From assembly GCF_000963925.1 (NCBI RefSeq), contig NZ_BAMV01000012.1, positions 1 through 53,418 of the forward strand: a stretch of DNA of 53,418 nt. Reading direction: 5' to 3'. Positions 29,568 through 38,224 of the stretch are shown in pieces. The stretch is from Acetobacter cibinongensis (lineage in GTDB: Bacteria > Pseudomonadota > Alphaproteobacteria > Acetobacterales > Acetobacteraceae). Within the stretch, counting starts at the first letter, position 1; each line of letters starts with the position of its first letter. The translations under genes were made by a program, and so were the position numbers. The notes under the pieces are model-generated. The model searched no databases, was not told the origin of the DNA, and saw only the letters and a program-made list of their open reading frames with translations.

Positions 29568-29682
29568 GCACGCATTCCTTTTGCGTGCGCCTTGCCTCTT
29601 TCCCTAATATAGGGTTGCATAGCTCCTATTAATGGTGTGCCGGTGTGGCATACCATCAGGCAGGCAGAGCAATCGAGGCGAG

Positions 29683-30786
29683 ATGGACCAGACGCAGACT
29701 GACACCCAAGCCCAGACGCACCCGTCAGACGCGGTGCCACCCAAGGTTGACTTGCGGCGCGTCAGATCCAACCCGGACTTCTGGTACCCTGTTGCCTGGT
29801 CCAAGGAACTGAAACCCGGCAAGACCATTGGCACCCGTTATGCTGGCCAGCCCATAGCGCTGGTACGCCCGGAAGAAGGGTCTGTTTTTGCGCTGGAAGA
29901 CCGTTGTGCGCACCGTCAGGTCCCACTGAGTAAAGGCAAGGTAACCGGCCACGCCGTACAGTGCTGCTACCATGGCTGGGCCTATGGTCGCTCCGGCCGT
30001 TGCATTGATGTGCCTTATCTGGGCAAGGGAAAGCTGCCTAACGGTGTGCGGACCTATCCGTGCCGCGAACAGGATGGCCTAATTTTCATTTTCCCCGGAG
30101 ATCCGGACAAGGCTGACACAACGCCACTAGCACCTCGTTTGGCCCGTGTGGGAGACCCTGCTTACAAAACCCGGTCCTTCGGGCAGGAAGTGGGCTGCCA
30201 TTACAGCTTCATGCATGAGAACCTGATGGATATGAACCATCAGTTCATGCACATGAAGCAAATGGGCCAGATGCGCCCGCGTTTTCTAGGTCAGAAACGG
30301 GAAGCCGGACTGGTTGAGGCCCGCTATTCCTTTGCGCGCACAAGCGGCAAGCAGCCACTTGGGGAAGCCCTGATTTTTGGGGAACGCCGAGATGCTTCCG
30401 AAAAATTCCAGCATCGGGATGTCATGACCATCCGGACGGAATATCCCTACCAGACCCTCCGCATCCAGACTGGGGATGAAGACCCTGTGATGGATTTATG
30501 GATTGTCTATACGCCACAGGATGAAGCAGAACTCACCAACCGCACCTTTGGTCTGCTTTCGGTCAAGCGCCCCAAAATTCCCGGTGTTCTGGAACTGGCA
30601 TGGCCTTTCCTTGTGGCCTTTACCGAGCGGATTTTTGCCGAAGACCGCGAGATTGTGGAACTTGAGCAGAAAGCATGGCGTGAACTGGGTGGAGACCACA
30701 ATGTGGAAGTCTTCCCGGTTATTAACGCGCTACGTGGTCTGTTAGCAGAATGTGGCGTGCCGCCTGCTCCTGCCAAAAATGCCTGA
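29683..30786 (+). CDS. Rieske-type aromatic ring-hydroxylating oxygenase, alpha subunit
   Basis: 367 residues from the ATG at 29683. The Rieske [2Fe-2S] motif is CAHRQVPLSKG then CCYHGW. The mononuclear iron region reads ENLMDMNHQFMH, where the two likely iron-binding histidines are spaced by three residues, as in carbazole-dioxygenase-type enzymes, not the commoner four. The substrate cannot be read; no reductase or ferredoxin gene is adjacent. The stop overlaps the start of the GNAT-Nudix gene by 8 bases, so the two are translated together, which is an unexpected partnership. Confidence 0.87.
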   Translation: MDQTQTDTQAQTHPSDAVPPKVDLRRVRSNPDFWYPVAWSKELKPGKTIGTRYAGQPIALVRPEEGSVFALEDRCAHRQVPLSKGKVTGHAVQCCYHGWAYGRSGRCIDVPYLGKGKLPNGVRTYPCREQDGLIFIFPGDPDKADTTPLAPRLARVGDPAYKTRSFGQEVGCHYSFMHENLMDMNHQFMHMKQMGQMRPRFLGQKREAGLVEARYSFARTSGKQPLGEALIFGERRDASEKFQHRDVMTIRTEYPYQTLRIQTGDEDPVMDLWIVYTPQDEAELTNRTFGLLSVKRPKIPGVLELAWPFLVAFTERIFAEDREIVELEQKAWRELGGDHNVEVFPVINALRGLLAECGVPPAPAKNA

Positions 30787-31753
30787 ACTGACAACGCTGG
30801 TTCTGGACGCAGCCCCTTATCGGCTGCGTCCGCTGTTACCCGACGATGCTGCAACCCTCCACAATCTGGTGAACGACTGGGAAGTGGTGCGTATGCTCAG
30901 CCGCCTCCCCTTCCCCTACCCGCGTGATCTGGCTGATGACTGGATTGCCGCGACCATCACCATGCATCGGGCCAAACAGGGCTATCATTTTGCCATTCTG
31001 GATGCAGAAGGGCAGTTTGTCGGCTGCGTGGGTCTGCGTGTGGAAGATAAACCGCAGATGGGCCGCATTGGCCTGCTCGGCTACTGGGTGGGGCGGGCGT
31101 ACTGGGGGCAAGGTATTGCCACAAAAGCAGCTTCCCGCCTTGCACGGTGGGCCTTAGCCAACCTGGATATTACCTGCCTGCGCGGGATAGTGGCTGAGGA
31201 TAACCAGGCTTCCGCCCGTGTGCTGGAGCATGCAGGCTTCAAGCCCATTGGCACAGACCGTCAGATGTTTGTTGCCCGTGGCACAGACCACCCCGTCAAG
31301 GTTTTTGAAATGACACGCGCAGAAACGGACTTACCCGCATCCGCCCCCCCTACCCGCAAGCTGGTGCTCGTTTCTGCCGCTGCTCTGGTGGATAAGGATG
31401 GCCGTATTCTGCTGGCCCGTCGGCCGGAGGGGAAAAGCCTTGCTGGCTTATGGGAGTTTCCCGGTGGCAAAATTGAACCTGGGGAATCTCCGGAAGCGGC
31501 TCTCATTCGGGAATTGGAGGAAGAACTTGGGGTTGATATTTCCCGCTCCTGCCTTGCGCCGTTCACGTTTGCATCGCACAGCTACGCCACCTTTGATCTT
31601 TTAATGCCCTTGTACCTGTGCCGCCGCTGGAGCGGCACCCCTACGGGGCGTGAAGGGCAGGAACTGGCGTGGGTGCCAACCAGCGACTTACGCAACTATC
31701 CCATGCCAGAGGCGGACCTGCCTTTTGTGCCCCTGTTGCAGGAACTGCTATAA
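30779..31753 (+). CDS. GNAT acetyltransferase-Nudix hydrolase fusion
   Basis: 324 residues. Residues 1-180 are a RimJ/RimL-type GNAT domain (YRLRPLLPDDAATLHNLVND, then YWGQGIATKAASRLARWAL, the acetyl-CoA loop). Residues 195-324 are a MutT-like Nudix domain with box GGKIEPGESPEAALIRELEEELG. Fused proteins of this type occur in acetic acid bacteria and relatives. The Nudix half probably removes oxidised nucleotides; the acetyltransferase target is unknown. The gene overlaps the Rieske oxygenase gene by 8 bases. A start nine codons earlier (30752) is possible but would lie deep in the oxygenase gene. Confidence 0.88.
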   Translation: MPELTTLVLDAAPYRLRPLLPDDAATLHNLVNDWEVVRMLSRLPFPYPRDLADDWIAATITMHRAKQGYHFAILDAEGQFVGCVGLRVEDKPQMGRIGLLGYWVGRAYWGQGIATKAASRLARWALANLDITCLRGIVAEDNQASARVLEHAGFKPIGTDRQMFVARGTDHPVKVFEMTRAETDLPASAPPTRKLVLVSAAALVDKDGRILLARRPEGKSLAGLWEFPGGKIEPGESPEAALIRELEEELGVDISRSCLAPFTFASHSYATFDLLMPLYLCRRWSGTPTGREGQELAWVPTSDLRNYPMPEADLPFVPLLQELL

Positions 31754-31821
31754 AATAGTTTTGTCACAATATTTTCTGCTTGGCCTCTTTTTATAACACC
31801 AGTTCAGACAAGATCTTTTTC

Positions 31822-32796
31822 ATGACTGCATATTATCGTCTTCTCTTACCCCTCCTGCTGCTGAGTGCTTGTAAACTGCCCGACTCAACAGAACGGGCCT
31901 TATACGGCAACCAATCCTCAACATGGAATGCGCCCGCTACAATTGCTCCCTATCCACGTGCAAAACTTGAAACCCTGTTTGCGCAGCTTAACCTTCAGCT
32001 TCCGCCTGACCTACCTGAAGCAACGGCCATGACGTTTCAGGCAACAGCCTTGCCTTCAGGGTTTGTTGCCGTATCGCGCTACAAACTTTCTGTGTCTGCC
32101 ATTCATGTGCCGGAAACAGGCGCTGGGCGGGAAAGCGCTATTGCCGTGAACTCCCTTCTCTTTAACCGTCTGGTTCTTTCAGCAACCAACACGGACACAC
32201 CAGCACGACAAAAAGAAGAGACACTTGCTTTTCTGCCTGCCGGAAAAAATAATAACTCCACTCTTATCTATCCGCCTTTTCCGGCGGCAAACCCTCTGCT
32301 TGTTTCTTTTGATGATGGCTATACCCTCGCCAAAAAACCTACCTTCAGTTTCCAGATTACATCTCCGGGGCATGCGCCTTACATCGTCCCCTTTATGACC
32401 GAAAGTCTGCGCCAACGCATAAAACTCTTCCGCGCGTGGCTGCTCCAGGCGGAAGCCAAGGACGATGCAGAGTTCTATGGCAAAAACAAACTCGCCTACC
32501 CTGTTAAAACAGAGAATATGATGGACTTCCTGCGCGCTCGCGGTAATCAGCATCTCTACCCGTTCGCAGCACTTCAGGATGGACGTGAAGGGCTTGTTTC
32601 CGTCTCATGCCAGTTCCTTAATCCCACAGACAAAACGTGGCACTGCAAGGCCACCAAGACCATTGGCGGCCAGGATTTTGCTCTCTCGGTCGTAACGTAT
32701 TTGGAAAGTGATAAGGTGAAGCCGCCAGCATCGGACGCCTCTCTCCCACCTAATCTGGCTCACATCTTTAAAATGCGCTTCCTATTGGACAACTGA
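31822..32796 (+). CDS. Hypothetical lipoprotein
   Basis: 324 residues. The N-terminus YRLLLPLLLLSAC is a lipoprotein signal with lipobox LSAC. The mature part has no recognised domain; it contains ATALPSGFVAVSRYKLSV and a stretch of polar and aromatic residues. No strong ribosome site is seen. It sits between the GNAT-Nudix gene and the metZ leader. Likely located in the inner or outer membrane facing the periplasm; function unknown. Confidence 0.68.
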   Translation: MTAYYRLLLPLLLLSACKLPDSTERALYGNQSSTWNAPATIAPYPRAKLETLFAQLNLQLPPDLPEATAMTFQATALPSGFVAVSRYKLSVSAIHVPETGAGRESAIAVNSLLFNRLVLSATNTDTPARQKEETLAFLPAGKNNNSTLIYPPFPAANPLLVSFDDGYTLAKKPTFSFQITSPGHAPYIVPFMTESLRQRIKLFRAWLLQAEAKDDAEFYGKNKLAYPVKTENMMDFLRARGNQHLYPFAALQDGREGLVSVSCQFLNPTDKTWHCKATKTIGGQDFALSVVTYLESDKVKPPASDASLPPNLAHIFKMRFLLDN

Positions 32797-32915
32797 CGGC
32801 AAGCATCTTGGTCCTGCACACCAAGCGCACCAGATGAGAAACAATCCACTCTTGACGAAACAGGGCCGCTTTCGCATAAACAGTTCAGTTTGGTGCTTTG
32901 AATTTTCTGCACCCC

Positions 32916-32976
32916 GCCCTCGTGATTTGTAAGGCCGGCTTGCGGCGAGGTTAAACAAGCGCGCTAAAGAGGCTTT
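32916..32976 (+). promoter_or_regulatory. SAM-II riboswitch (SAM_alpha)
   Basis: CCTCGTGATTTG, then GGCTTGCGGCGAGG, then TTAAACAAG and CGCTAAA match the SAM-II aptamer in order and spacing. The P1 stem pairs CCTCG with CGAGG. A pseudoknot between the loop (AAGGCC) and the downstream GGCTT is typical of the class. In alphaproteobacteria this element senses S-adenosylmethionine in front of methionine-synthesis genes, here metZ. It lies about 120 bases before the metZ ATG. Confidence 0.92.
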
Positions 32977-33002
32977 GGGCAGCGGTATTCTGCCCATTGT
33001 TT
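32977..33002 (+). terminator. Possible riboswitch-linked terminator
   Basis: GGGCAG pairs with CTGCCC around a seven-base loop, followed by ATTGTTT. It begins directly after the aptamer, and its position would let the ligand-bound state influence whether it forms. Confidence 0.5.
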
Positions 33003-33021
33003 CCACGGTCAGGTGAGCATA

Positions 33022-33111
33022 ATGACTGAAGCGGAAACACACCCCTCCGTGTCTCTCTTCGGCCCATTATGCGCAGGAAAGAACCGGATATTTCGTTATG
33101 AGCGACCATAA
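33022..33111 (+). CDS. Upstream ORF of 29 codons overlapping the metZ start
   Basis: ATG at 33022 is preceded by AGGTGAG at an ideal distance. The frame reads MTEAETHPSVSLFGPLC..., ends RYERP, and stops at 33111, 14 bases inside metZ. The metZ ATG itself has only a distant GGAAAG. The arrangement suggests that ribosomes reaching the end of the small frame start metZ. No methionine run is present, so it is not a plain attenuation peptide. Never reported to my knowledge; it may be a chance frame. Confidence 0.35.
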   Translation: MTEAETHPSVSLFGPLCAGKNRIFRYERP

Positions 33112-34300
33112 AACACCTTCTGCATGGCGCCCCGCCACCCGCCTGCTCCATGCTGGACTGGAACGTACCGAGTTTGGGGAAACCAGCGAGGCCCTCTTTC
33201 TGACCTCTGGCTTTGTTTATGACAACGCCGAACAGGCGGCCAAAACCTTTACGGGCGAAGTAGAGCATTACCAGTACAGCCGCTTTGCCAACCCGACCGT
33301 CACCGCCCTTGAACGCCGCCTTGCTGACCTTGAAGGGGCAGAAGCGTGCGTTGCAACCTCTACAGGCATGGGCGCTGTGTCCTCCGCACTCCTTTCCCAT
33401 GTGCGGGCTGGCCAGCGCGTTGTTGCATCCCGCGCGCTTTTTGGCTCCTGCCACTGGATTGTTGCCAACCTGCTCCCGCAATATGGTGTAGAAACCGTAT
33501 TTGTAGATGGCGGAGACCTGAACGCTTGGGCTGAAGCCCTCTCCCAACCCACCGCAGCGGTACTGCTGGAAAGCCCGTCCAACCCCATGCTGGATGTGCT
33601 GGACCTTCAGGCTATTTCTGATCTGGCCCATAAGGCTGGTGCGCTGGTTGTGGTTGATAACGTTTTTGCGTCTCCACTTTATCAGAAGCCATTGGAACTG
33701 GGCGCAGACGTTGTTGTGTATTCCTGTACCAAGCACATTGACGGTCAGGGCCGCGTGCTTGGGGGTGCTGTACTGGGCCGGAAAGACTGGATTACGGAAA
33801 CACTCCAGCCGTTTACCCGCAATACCGGCAATGCGCTCTCCCCCTTCAACGCATGGGTCATGCTGAAAGGGCTTGAAACCCTCTCCCTGCGTGTAGATGC
33901 CATGGCCCGCAATGCTGCAACTGTTGCGGATTATCTGGCGGATGCTCCGGGCATTCTCAGCGTGCGGTACCCAGGCCGCAAAGACCACCCGCAATACGCT
34001 CTGGCCCAGAAGCAGATGAGCGGTGGCAGCAGCATGATCGCCTTTGAAGTGGCTGGCGGCCAGGAAGGCGCATTTGCCTTTATGAACGCTCTGCAACTGA
34101 TCGCAATTTCCAATAATCTGGGTGATGCCCGCTCTCTGGTTACCCATCCCGCCACCACCACCCACATGAAAATTGGGGCGGAAGAGCGCGCACGCCTTGG
34201 TATTTCCGATGGGGCCATCCGCTTCTCAGTCGGCTTGGAAGATAGCGCTGACCTGATCGACGATCTGGCACGCGGCATTGCGGCACTCCCGCAGGGCTAA
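33098..34300 (+). CDS. metZ: O-succinylhomoserine sulfhydrylase
   Basis: 400 residues of the PLP-dependent Cys/Met metabolism family. YSRFANPTVTALERRLA and the PLP lysine in YSCTKHIDGQG (K212) are clear. MetZ adds sulfide directly to O-succinylhomoserine to make homocysteine. The alphaproteobacterial MetZ start (WRPATRLLHAGLERTEFGETSEALFLTSGFVYD) separates it from cystathionine enzymes. Expression is probably repressed by S-adenosylmethionine through the SAM-II riboswitch upstream. A terminator follows. Confidence 0.95.
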   Translation: MSDHKTPSAWRPATRLLHAGLERTEFGETSEALFLTSGFVYDNAEQAAKTFTGEVEHYQYSRFANPTVTALERRLADLEGAEACVATSTGMGAVSSALLSHVRAGQRVVASRALFGSCHWIVANLLPQYGVETVFVDGGDLNAWAEALSQPTAAVLLESPSNPMLDVLDLQAISDLAHKAGALVVVDNVFASPLYQKPLELGADVVVYSCTKHIDGQGRVLGGAVLGRKDWITETLQPFTRNTGNALSPFNAWVMLKGLETLSLRVDAMARNAATVADYLADAPGILSVRYPGRKDHPQYALAQKQMSGGSSMIAFEVAGGQEGAFAFMNALQLIAISNNLGDARSLVTHPATTTHMKIGAEERARLGISDGAIRFSVGLEDSADLIDDLARGIAALPQG

Positions 34301-34308
34301 ACCGTTTT

Positions 34309-34359
34309 CCGTGCCCTTTCTGCCACGCTCGTAAGGTAGAAAGGGCGCGGACGGCTTTT
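34309..34359 (+). terminator. Terminator after metZ
   Basis: CCGTGCCCTTTCTGCC pairs, with two mismatches, to GGTAGAAAGGGCGCGG, followed by a short T-rich stretch (CTTTTC). Confidence 0.75.
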
Positions 34360-34473
34360 CTGGCTTTCCACTTCATGATAGGGGCTAGGGTCCAACTGCC
34401 CATTGTGTTTGCACACACTGACTTTTCCCTGTGCAGCAACACAGTTTCCATCATGCAGGAGCACGAGCGCCTT

Positions 34474-34947
34474 ATGCCCGATTGGTCGGCTTCTCCGCCC
34501 ATGTCTCAGGACCCGGAAGATGCACTCAACGAACTGTTTGCCTCCGTTCCGGCGTATGAGGCCGAGACGGATGGTGTGCGCGTTATGGTGCAGGTGTTCT
34601 GGCTTCCTGACCAGTCTGAACCTGATGATAATATCTACTGCTGGGTTTACCGCATCCGTATAGAAAATGCGGGGCCTGCCACGGTACAGCTCATGGAGCG
34701 GACCTGGCACATTACGGACGCAGGCGGCCGCACAGAATACGTGCATGGTGAAGGCGTGGTGGGTGAACTGCCCGTGATCCGCCCCCAGTCCGGTTTTGAC
34801 TATACATCGGGCGTCTCCCTCACAACGGCCAGCGGCTTCATGTCCGGTTCTTATCAGATGCGGGACTTCAAGACTGGCCGCCGGTTTGACATTGCTATTC
34901 CCGCTTTCAGTCTGGACAGCCCTTTCCAGATCAGACAGATCCACTGA
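34474..34947 (+). CDS. apaG: ApaG protein
   Basis: 157 residues from the ATG at 34474, twelve bases after AGGAG; other ATGs at 34453 and 34501 are possible. The core [33 protein letters not shown] and [17 protein letters not shown] is the conserved ApaG fold (fibronectin-type beta sandwich). ApaG was named in E. coli beside apaH and is linked to Co/Mg tolerance, but its activity is unproven. folE follows after 34 bases in the same direction. Confidence 0.92.
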   Translation: MPDWSASPPMSQDPEDALNELFASVPAYEAETDGVRVMVQVFWLPDQSEPDDNIYCWVYRIRIENAGPATVQLMERTWHITDAGGRTEYVHGEGVVGELPVIRPQSGFDYTSGVSLTTASGFMSGSYQMRDFKTGRRFDIAIPAFSLDSPFQIRQIH

Positions 34948-34981
34948 ACTACTTGACGATCAGCCCACGCAGGAGAATGGC

Positions 34982-35596
34982 ATGAGCAAAGACCCTCTGC
35001 CCGACAACACCGACCGTCCCTCTCGTCAGGACGCAGAACGTGCCGTACGCACCCTGCTCCGCTGGGCAGGTGACAGCCCGGACCGTGAAGGCCTACTGGA
35101 CACACCCGCACGTGTGGTACGGGCTTACGAAGAGTTTTTTGAAGGGTACAACACAGACCCCCATACCCTGCTGGAACGCACCTTCTCTGAAGTGGAAGGG
35201 TATGACGAAATTGTTCTGTTGCGTGACATTCGTTTTGAAAGCCATTGCGAGCACCACCTTGCCCCGATTATTGGGCGTGCCCATGTGGCGTATCTGCCCA
35301 ACAAACGAGTAGTTGGAATTTCCAAGCTGGCACGCGTGGTAGATGCCTACGCCCGCCGCCTGCAAATTCAGGAACGCCTGACAGCCCAGATTGCCAACAC
35401 AATTAATGACGTGCTGGAGCCAAAAGGGGTGGCAGTTCTGATTGAGTCTGCCCATGAGTGCATGACCACACGCGGCGTACACCGCCCCGGTGTGTCTATG
35501 GTTACAAGCACCATGCTGGGTGTGTTCCGCGATAACTCTGACACACGTCAGGAACTTCTGGCCCTACTTAACCGCCCTTCTGCCTGCGGCGTATAA
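34982..35596 (+). CDS. folE: GTP cyclohydrolase I
   Basis: 204 residues from the ATG at 34982, preceded by AGGAG; upstream in-frame codons lie inside apaG and are rejected. The zinc ligands are in [11 protein letters not shown] and [13 protein letters not shown], and [23 protein letters not shown] is the family signature. The decameric enzyme makes dihydroneopterin triphosphate for folate. The gene ends at a hairpin. Confidence 0.96.
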   Translation: MSKDPLPDNTDRPSRQDAERAVRTLLRWAGDSPDREGLLDTPARVVRAYEEFFEGYNTDPHTLLERTFSEVEGYDEIVLLRDIRFESHCEHHLAPIIGRAHVAYLPNKRVVGISKLARVVDAYARRLQIQERLTAQIANTINDVLEPKGVAVLIESAHECMTTRGVHRPGVSMVTSTMLGVFRDNSDTRQELLALLNRPSACGV

Positions 35597-35602
35597 TATA
35601 GC

Positions 35603-35632
35603 TTTGCAGCCGGTGGTCTAACCGGCTGCAAA
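35603..35632. terminator. Hairpin after folE
   Basis: TTTGCAGCCGGT and ACCGGCTGCAAA form a perfect 12-bp stem with a 6-base loop. The T run is poor, so termination strength is uncertain. Confidence 0.55.
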
Positions 35633-36183
35633 ATACCAGACTATCGCCTTTTAATGCTTTATCTTTCAGGACGCCTTAGTCATTGCGGTGATAAATTCAC
35701 CTGTCAGCCCGCATGTGCTGCTTAAAATGCTAGTCCGTACACACCAGATTTGGTGTGGAGAATTTGAACCGGGCTCTGCAAAAATAAGACCAAAACATAA
35801 AACTATATTTCAAATCATGCTTTTTCCAAAGTTATCCAGCTCTATCCTGTCACATCTTTATTTCAAGAGATAATTTATTGATCGTACCAGAGACCATCTA
35901 ATCACACACAGAACACCCCACAAAACCAAAGTCTATTTCTGGGAAGTCCTAAAGTGCACTGATGATCTCTATGCCCAGTAAAATCACTCTTCCCTTTTAT
36001 GGGACAACCACTGACTACAAGAGAATTTTTTATATCAGAAGGCAATTTATACCCTACATTTCTATAGGTAATATGCTCTTCTGATTTAACCTCCAACACT
36101 TCTGTTTAAGTAAGAATTTTTACCAGTCCCACCTTAAGCAGTCGTTTTTTTCCTTATGCCGCACACTCTGACCTAACTTCTCT
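35633..36183. other. AT-rich region without a convincing gene
   Basis: About 550 bases with clearly lower GC than the flanks. Two short open frames (35688-35873 plus and 35902-36099 minus) have no ribosome site, family or codon bias that supports them. No tRNA, hairpin-rich RNA or transposon end is recognised. It may be a relic of a lost insertion or hold an unrecognised small RNA. Confidence 0.5.
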
Positions 36184-36840
36184 TCAGTCAGGTGCTTTCT
36201 CATCCAGATGGTAAATAATTTTTACGCGGTTATCGTGATGGGGATGCGTGACTTCAGGTTTGATGCTGATGCCAATATTCTTCTTGGTGTAGAGTAATTG
36301 CATGGCTTTTTCATCTGCAAGCATAGCCACGGGTGTTACTGTCTGACCAGGGCGCAGACGCGTTGCGTCATGAAGTGCAGTTTTAGAAACATGCAAATTC
36401 CCGTCAAACGACACACTATCCAGCACAAGCTGTTGCTCAGCCGCATCTGCCGCTGCCTCTTTGATCTGCCATGTTACCTTCACGGACTGACCATTGAGCG
36501 ATAATTGCTGATGCACATCACCCGTCAGGTGATGCTGTTGATAAACTTTCATGATTGCCTGCAGGCCTTCCGTAATACGGGCCTGCGGCACCTTATCCCC
36601 TACTTTGAACGGCACAGCCGCCAGCAGCGTGGCGGTCGGAATGCGCTGGTTACCCGTAAGGGTCAGGCTTTCAATTTTCAAAGGAGCGGAAACGGGCTCA
36701 AAGGGTTTGGCAGCAACATTGCCCGGCGTTTGTGTTGGGGCATCAGAAGGTGGAACGGACGTCGGCACTTGTGCATGCGCCGTAACACTGCCCCCTATAA
36801 GAGCAAACCCGAGCGCGGCGCAGAAAAGGTGTTGACGCAT
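36184..36840 (-). CDS. Periplasmic protein with two POTRA-like domains and no barrel
   Basis: 218 residues. A signal peptide (LGFALIGGSVTAHA) is followed by a Pro/Thr-rich linker and two POTRA-like repeats: IESLTLTGNQRIPTATLLAAVPFKVGDKV (about 55-130) and LDSVSFDGNLHVSKTALHDATRLRPGQTV (about 138-214). BamA and two-partner secretion proteins carry such domains in front of a 16-strand barrel; here the protein stops after the second. It could be a stand-alone periplasmic adaptor or a relic. It is flanked by the AT-rich stretch and a PfpI gene on the same strand. Confidence 0.68.
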   Translation of the reverse strand: MRQHLFCAALGFALIGGSVTAHAQVPTSVPPSDAPTQTPGNVAAKPFEPVSAPLKIESLTLTGNQRIPTATLLAAVPFKVGDKVPQARITEGLQAIMKVYQQHHLTGDVHQQLSLNGQSVKVTWQIKEAAADAAEQQLVLDSVSFDGNLHVSKTALHDATRLRPGQTVTPVAMLADEKAMQLLYTKKNIGISIKPEVTHPHHDNRVKIIYHLDEKAPD

Positions 36841-36905
36841 AAAACGGTTCCATCCTGTTGAACATCATCCGCATGATGCACAACAGGACGCTGAAGGCCA
36901 ATGCC

Positions 36906-37484
36906 TTAAATGGAGACGGTTGCCCCCAGAACATTCAAAAACTGCGCCAGCCACGCCGGGTGCGCGGGCCATGCTGGAGCTGTCACCAACTCACCATCGG
37001 TTATGGCGGCATCTACTGCAATGTCTGCATAGGTTGCGCCTGCAAGCTCAACTTCCGCCCGACAGGCCGGATACGCTGAGACCTTGCGCCCCTTGATGAT
37101 ATTGGCTGCGGCAAGAAGCTGCGCACCATGACAGATTGCGGCCAGGGGCCGGTCAGCAAACGCCTGCACAATCTCGATCACACGCTTGTGCATGCTCAAA
37201 TGCTCCGGCGCACGACCACCGGGGATAATCAGGCCGATATAGTCATCCGTATCAATGTCTTCAAACGTGGCATTCAGCGTAAAATTATGACCCCGTTTTT
37301 CGCTGTATGTCTGCGCGCCTTCAAAGTCATGAATAGCGGTAATAACCGTATCGCCAGCTTTTTTACCGGGGCTTACAACGTCAATCTTGTATCCCAGCAT
37401 CAGCAAAGCCTGATACGGCACCATAATTTCGTAATCTTCAACATAATCACCTGCCAGCATCAGCAGTTTGACATCTTCAGTCAT
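36906..37484 (-). CDS. DJ-1/PfpI family protein
   Basis: 192 residues. [10 protein letters not shown] holds the nucleophile C118 with H119, and the acid of the VEDYE motif near residue 17 completes the PfpI-type site. The family includes deglycase/glyoxalase-like and protease-like members; activity here is unproven. Its start overlaps the 3' end of moaB by 8 bases, so the two are translationally coupled. Confidence 0.9.
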   Translation of the reverse strand: MTEDVKLLMLAGDYVEDYEIMVPYQALLMLGYKIDVVSPGKKAGDTVITAIHDFEGAQTYSEKRGHNFTLNATFEDIDTDDYIGLIIPGGRAPEHLSMHKRVIEIVQAFADRPLAAICHGAQLLAAANIIKGRKVSAYPACRAEVELAGATYADIAVDAAITDGELVTAPAWPAHPAWLAQFLNVLGATVSI

Positions 37485-38031
37485 GGTGACCTCCTTCCTT
37501 CAGCCCTTCACGCAGGCGGGGCATGAGTTCAACAAAATTGCAGGGCCGGTGGCGGCTATCAAGCTGGAAGAGCAAAATGTCGTCCCAGCCGTCTTTTACA
37601 GCGCCGGTTGAGCCTGGCAGCGCAAACAGGTAGGTTCCCTGCGCAACACCAGCCAAAGCCCGGGACTGGATTGTGGATGTGCCGATTTTCTTGTAGGACA
37701 GCATCCGGAAGAGCTCACCAAAGCCTTCAATCCGTTTTTCTAAAACGGTATCGAATGCTTCAGGGGTCACATCGCGGCCAGTCACCCCGGTTCCGCCACT
37801 GGTTATAACAACGTCAACTGTAGGGTCGGCAATCCAGCTCTTCAGCTTGGCGGCAATCTTGGCCACATCATCTGACACAATGGCCCTGTCAGCCAGAATG
37901 TGCCCCGCAGCCTCCAGGCGAGACACCAGCGCCTGACCAGACGTATCCGTCTCCAGTGTGCGTGTGTCTGATACAGTCATCACGGCAATACGCACGGGCA
38001 GAAAAGGACGGTTTGTATCTATTTTGCTCAT
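37477..38031 (-). CDS. moaB: Molybdenum cofactor biosynthesis protein B
   Basis: 184 residues of the MoaB/MogA fold: [17 protein letters not shown] at the N-terminus, the molybdopterin-binding [16 protein letters not shown], and [15 protein letters not shown]. The family adenylates molybdopterin before metal insertion; some MoaB members are inactive. It leads the small operon with the PfpI-like gene and is divergent from oprB. Confidence 0.93.
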   Translation of the reverse strand: MSKIDTNRPFLPVRIAVMTVSDTRTLETDTSGQALVSRLEAAGHILADRAIVSDDVAKIAAKLKSWIADPTVDVVITSGGTGVTGRDVTPEAFDTVLEKRIEGFGELFRMLSYKKIGTSTIQSRALAGVAQGTYLFALPGSTGAVKDGWDDILLFQLDSRHRPCNFVELMPRLREGLKEGGHHD

Positions 38032-38224
38032 GGAACGCTTTTACTACCTCGTTTTCTGATGCTTTGAGGCATCACTCTTTTATTAAAATACAGGGTAAGG
38101 CTACAAAATCACTATGAAAACGTCTCTTTACGGAACCAGGTGACATAAAAATGTTTTAATATTTTTATACTCGGCCCCTACACCTTTCCGTTATTCAGAT
38201 ACCACTAGAACCAATACAGAGATC

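Noticed and set aside
30484..30545. Rieske oxygenase as part of a degradation operon
   Set aside because: No ferredoxin, reductase or ring-cleavage gene lies near; only the GNAT-Nudix gene is linked.
32951..34165. 404-codon minus-strand frame across metZ
   Set aside because: Antisense shadow of metZ with no family match or ribosome site.
35688..35873. Short plus-strand frame in the AT-rich gap
   Set aside because: No ribosome site, no family and no codon bias.
35902..36099. Short minus-strand frame in the AT-rich gap
   Set aside because: No ribosome site or recognisable domain; probably chance.
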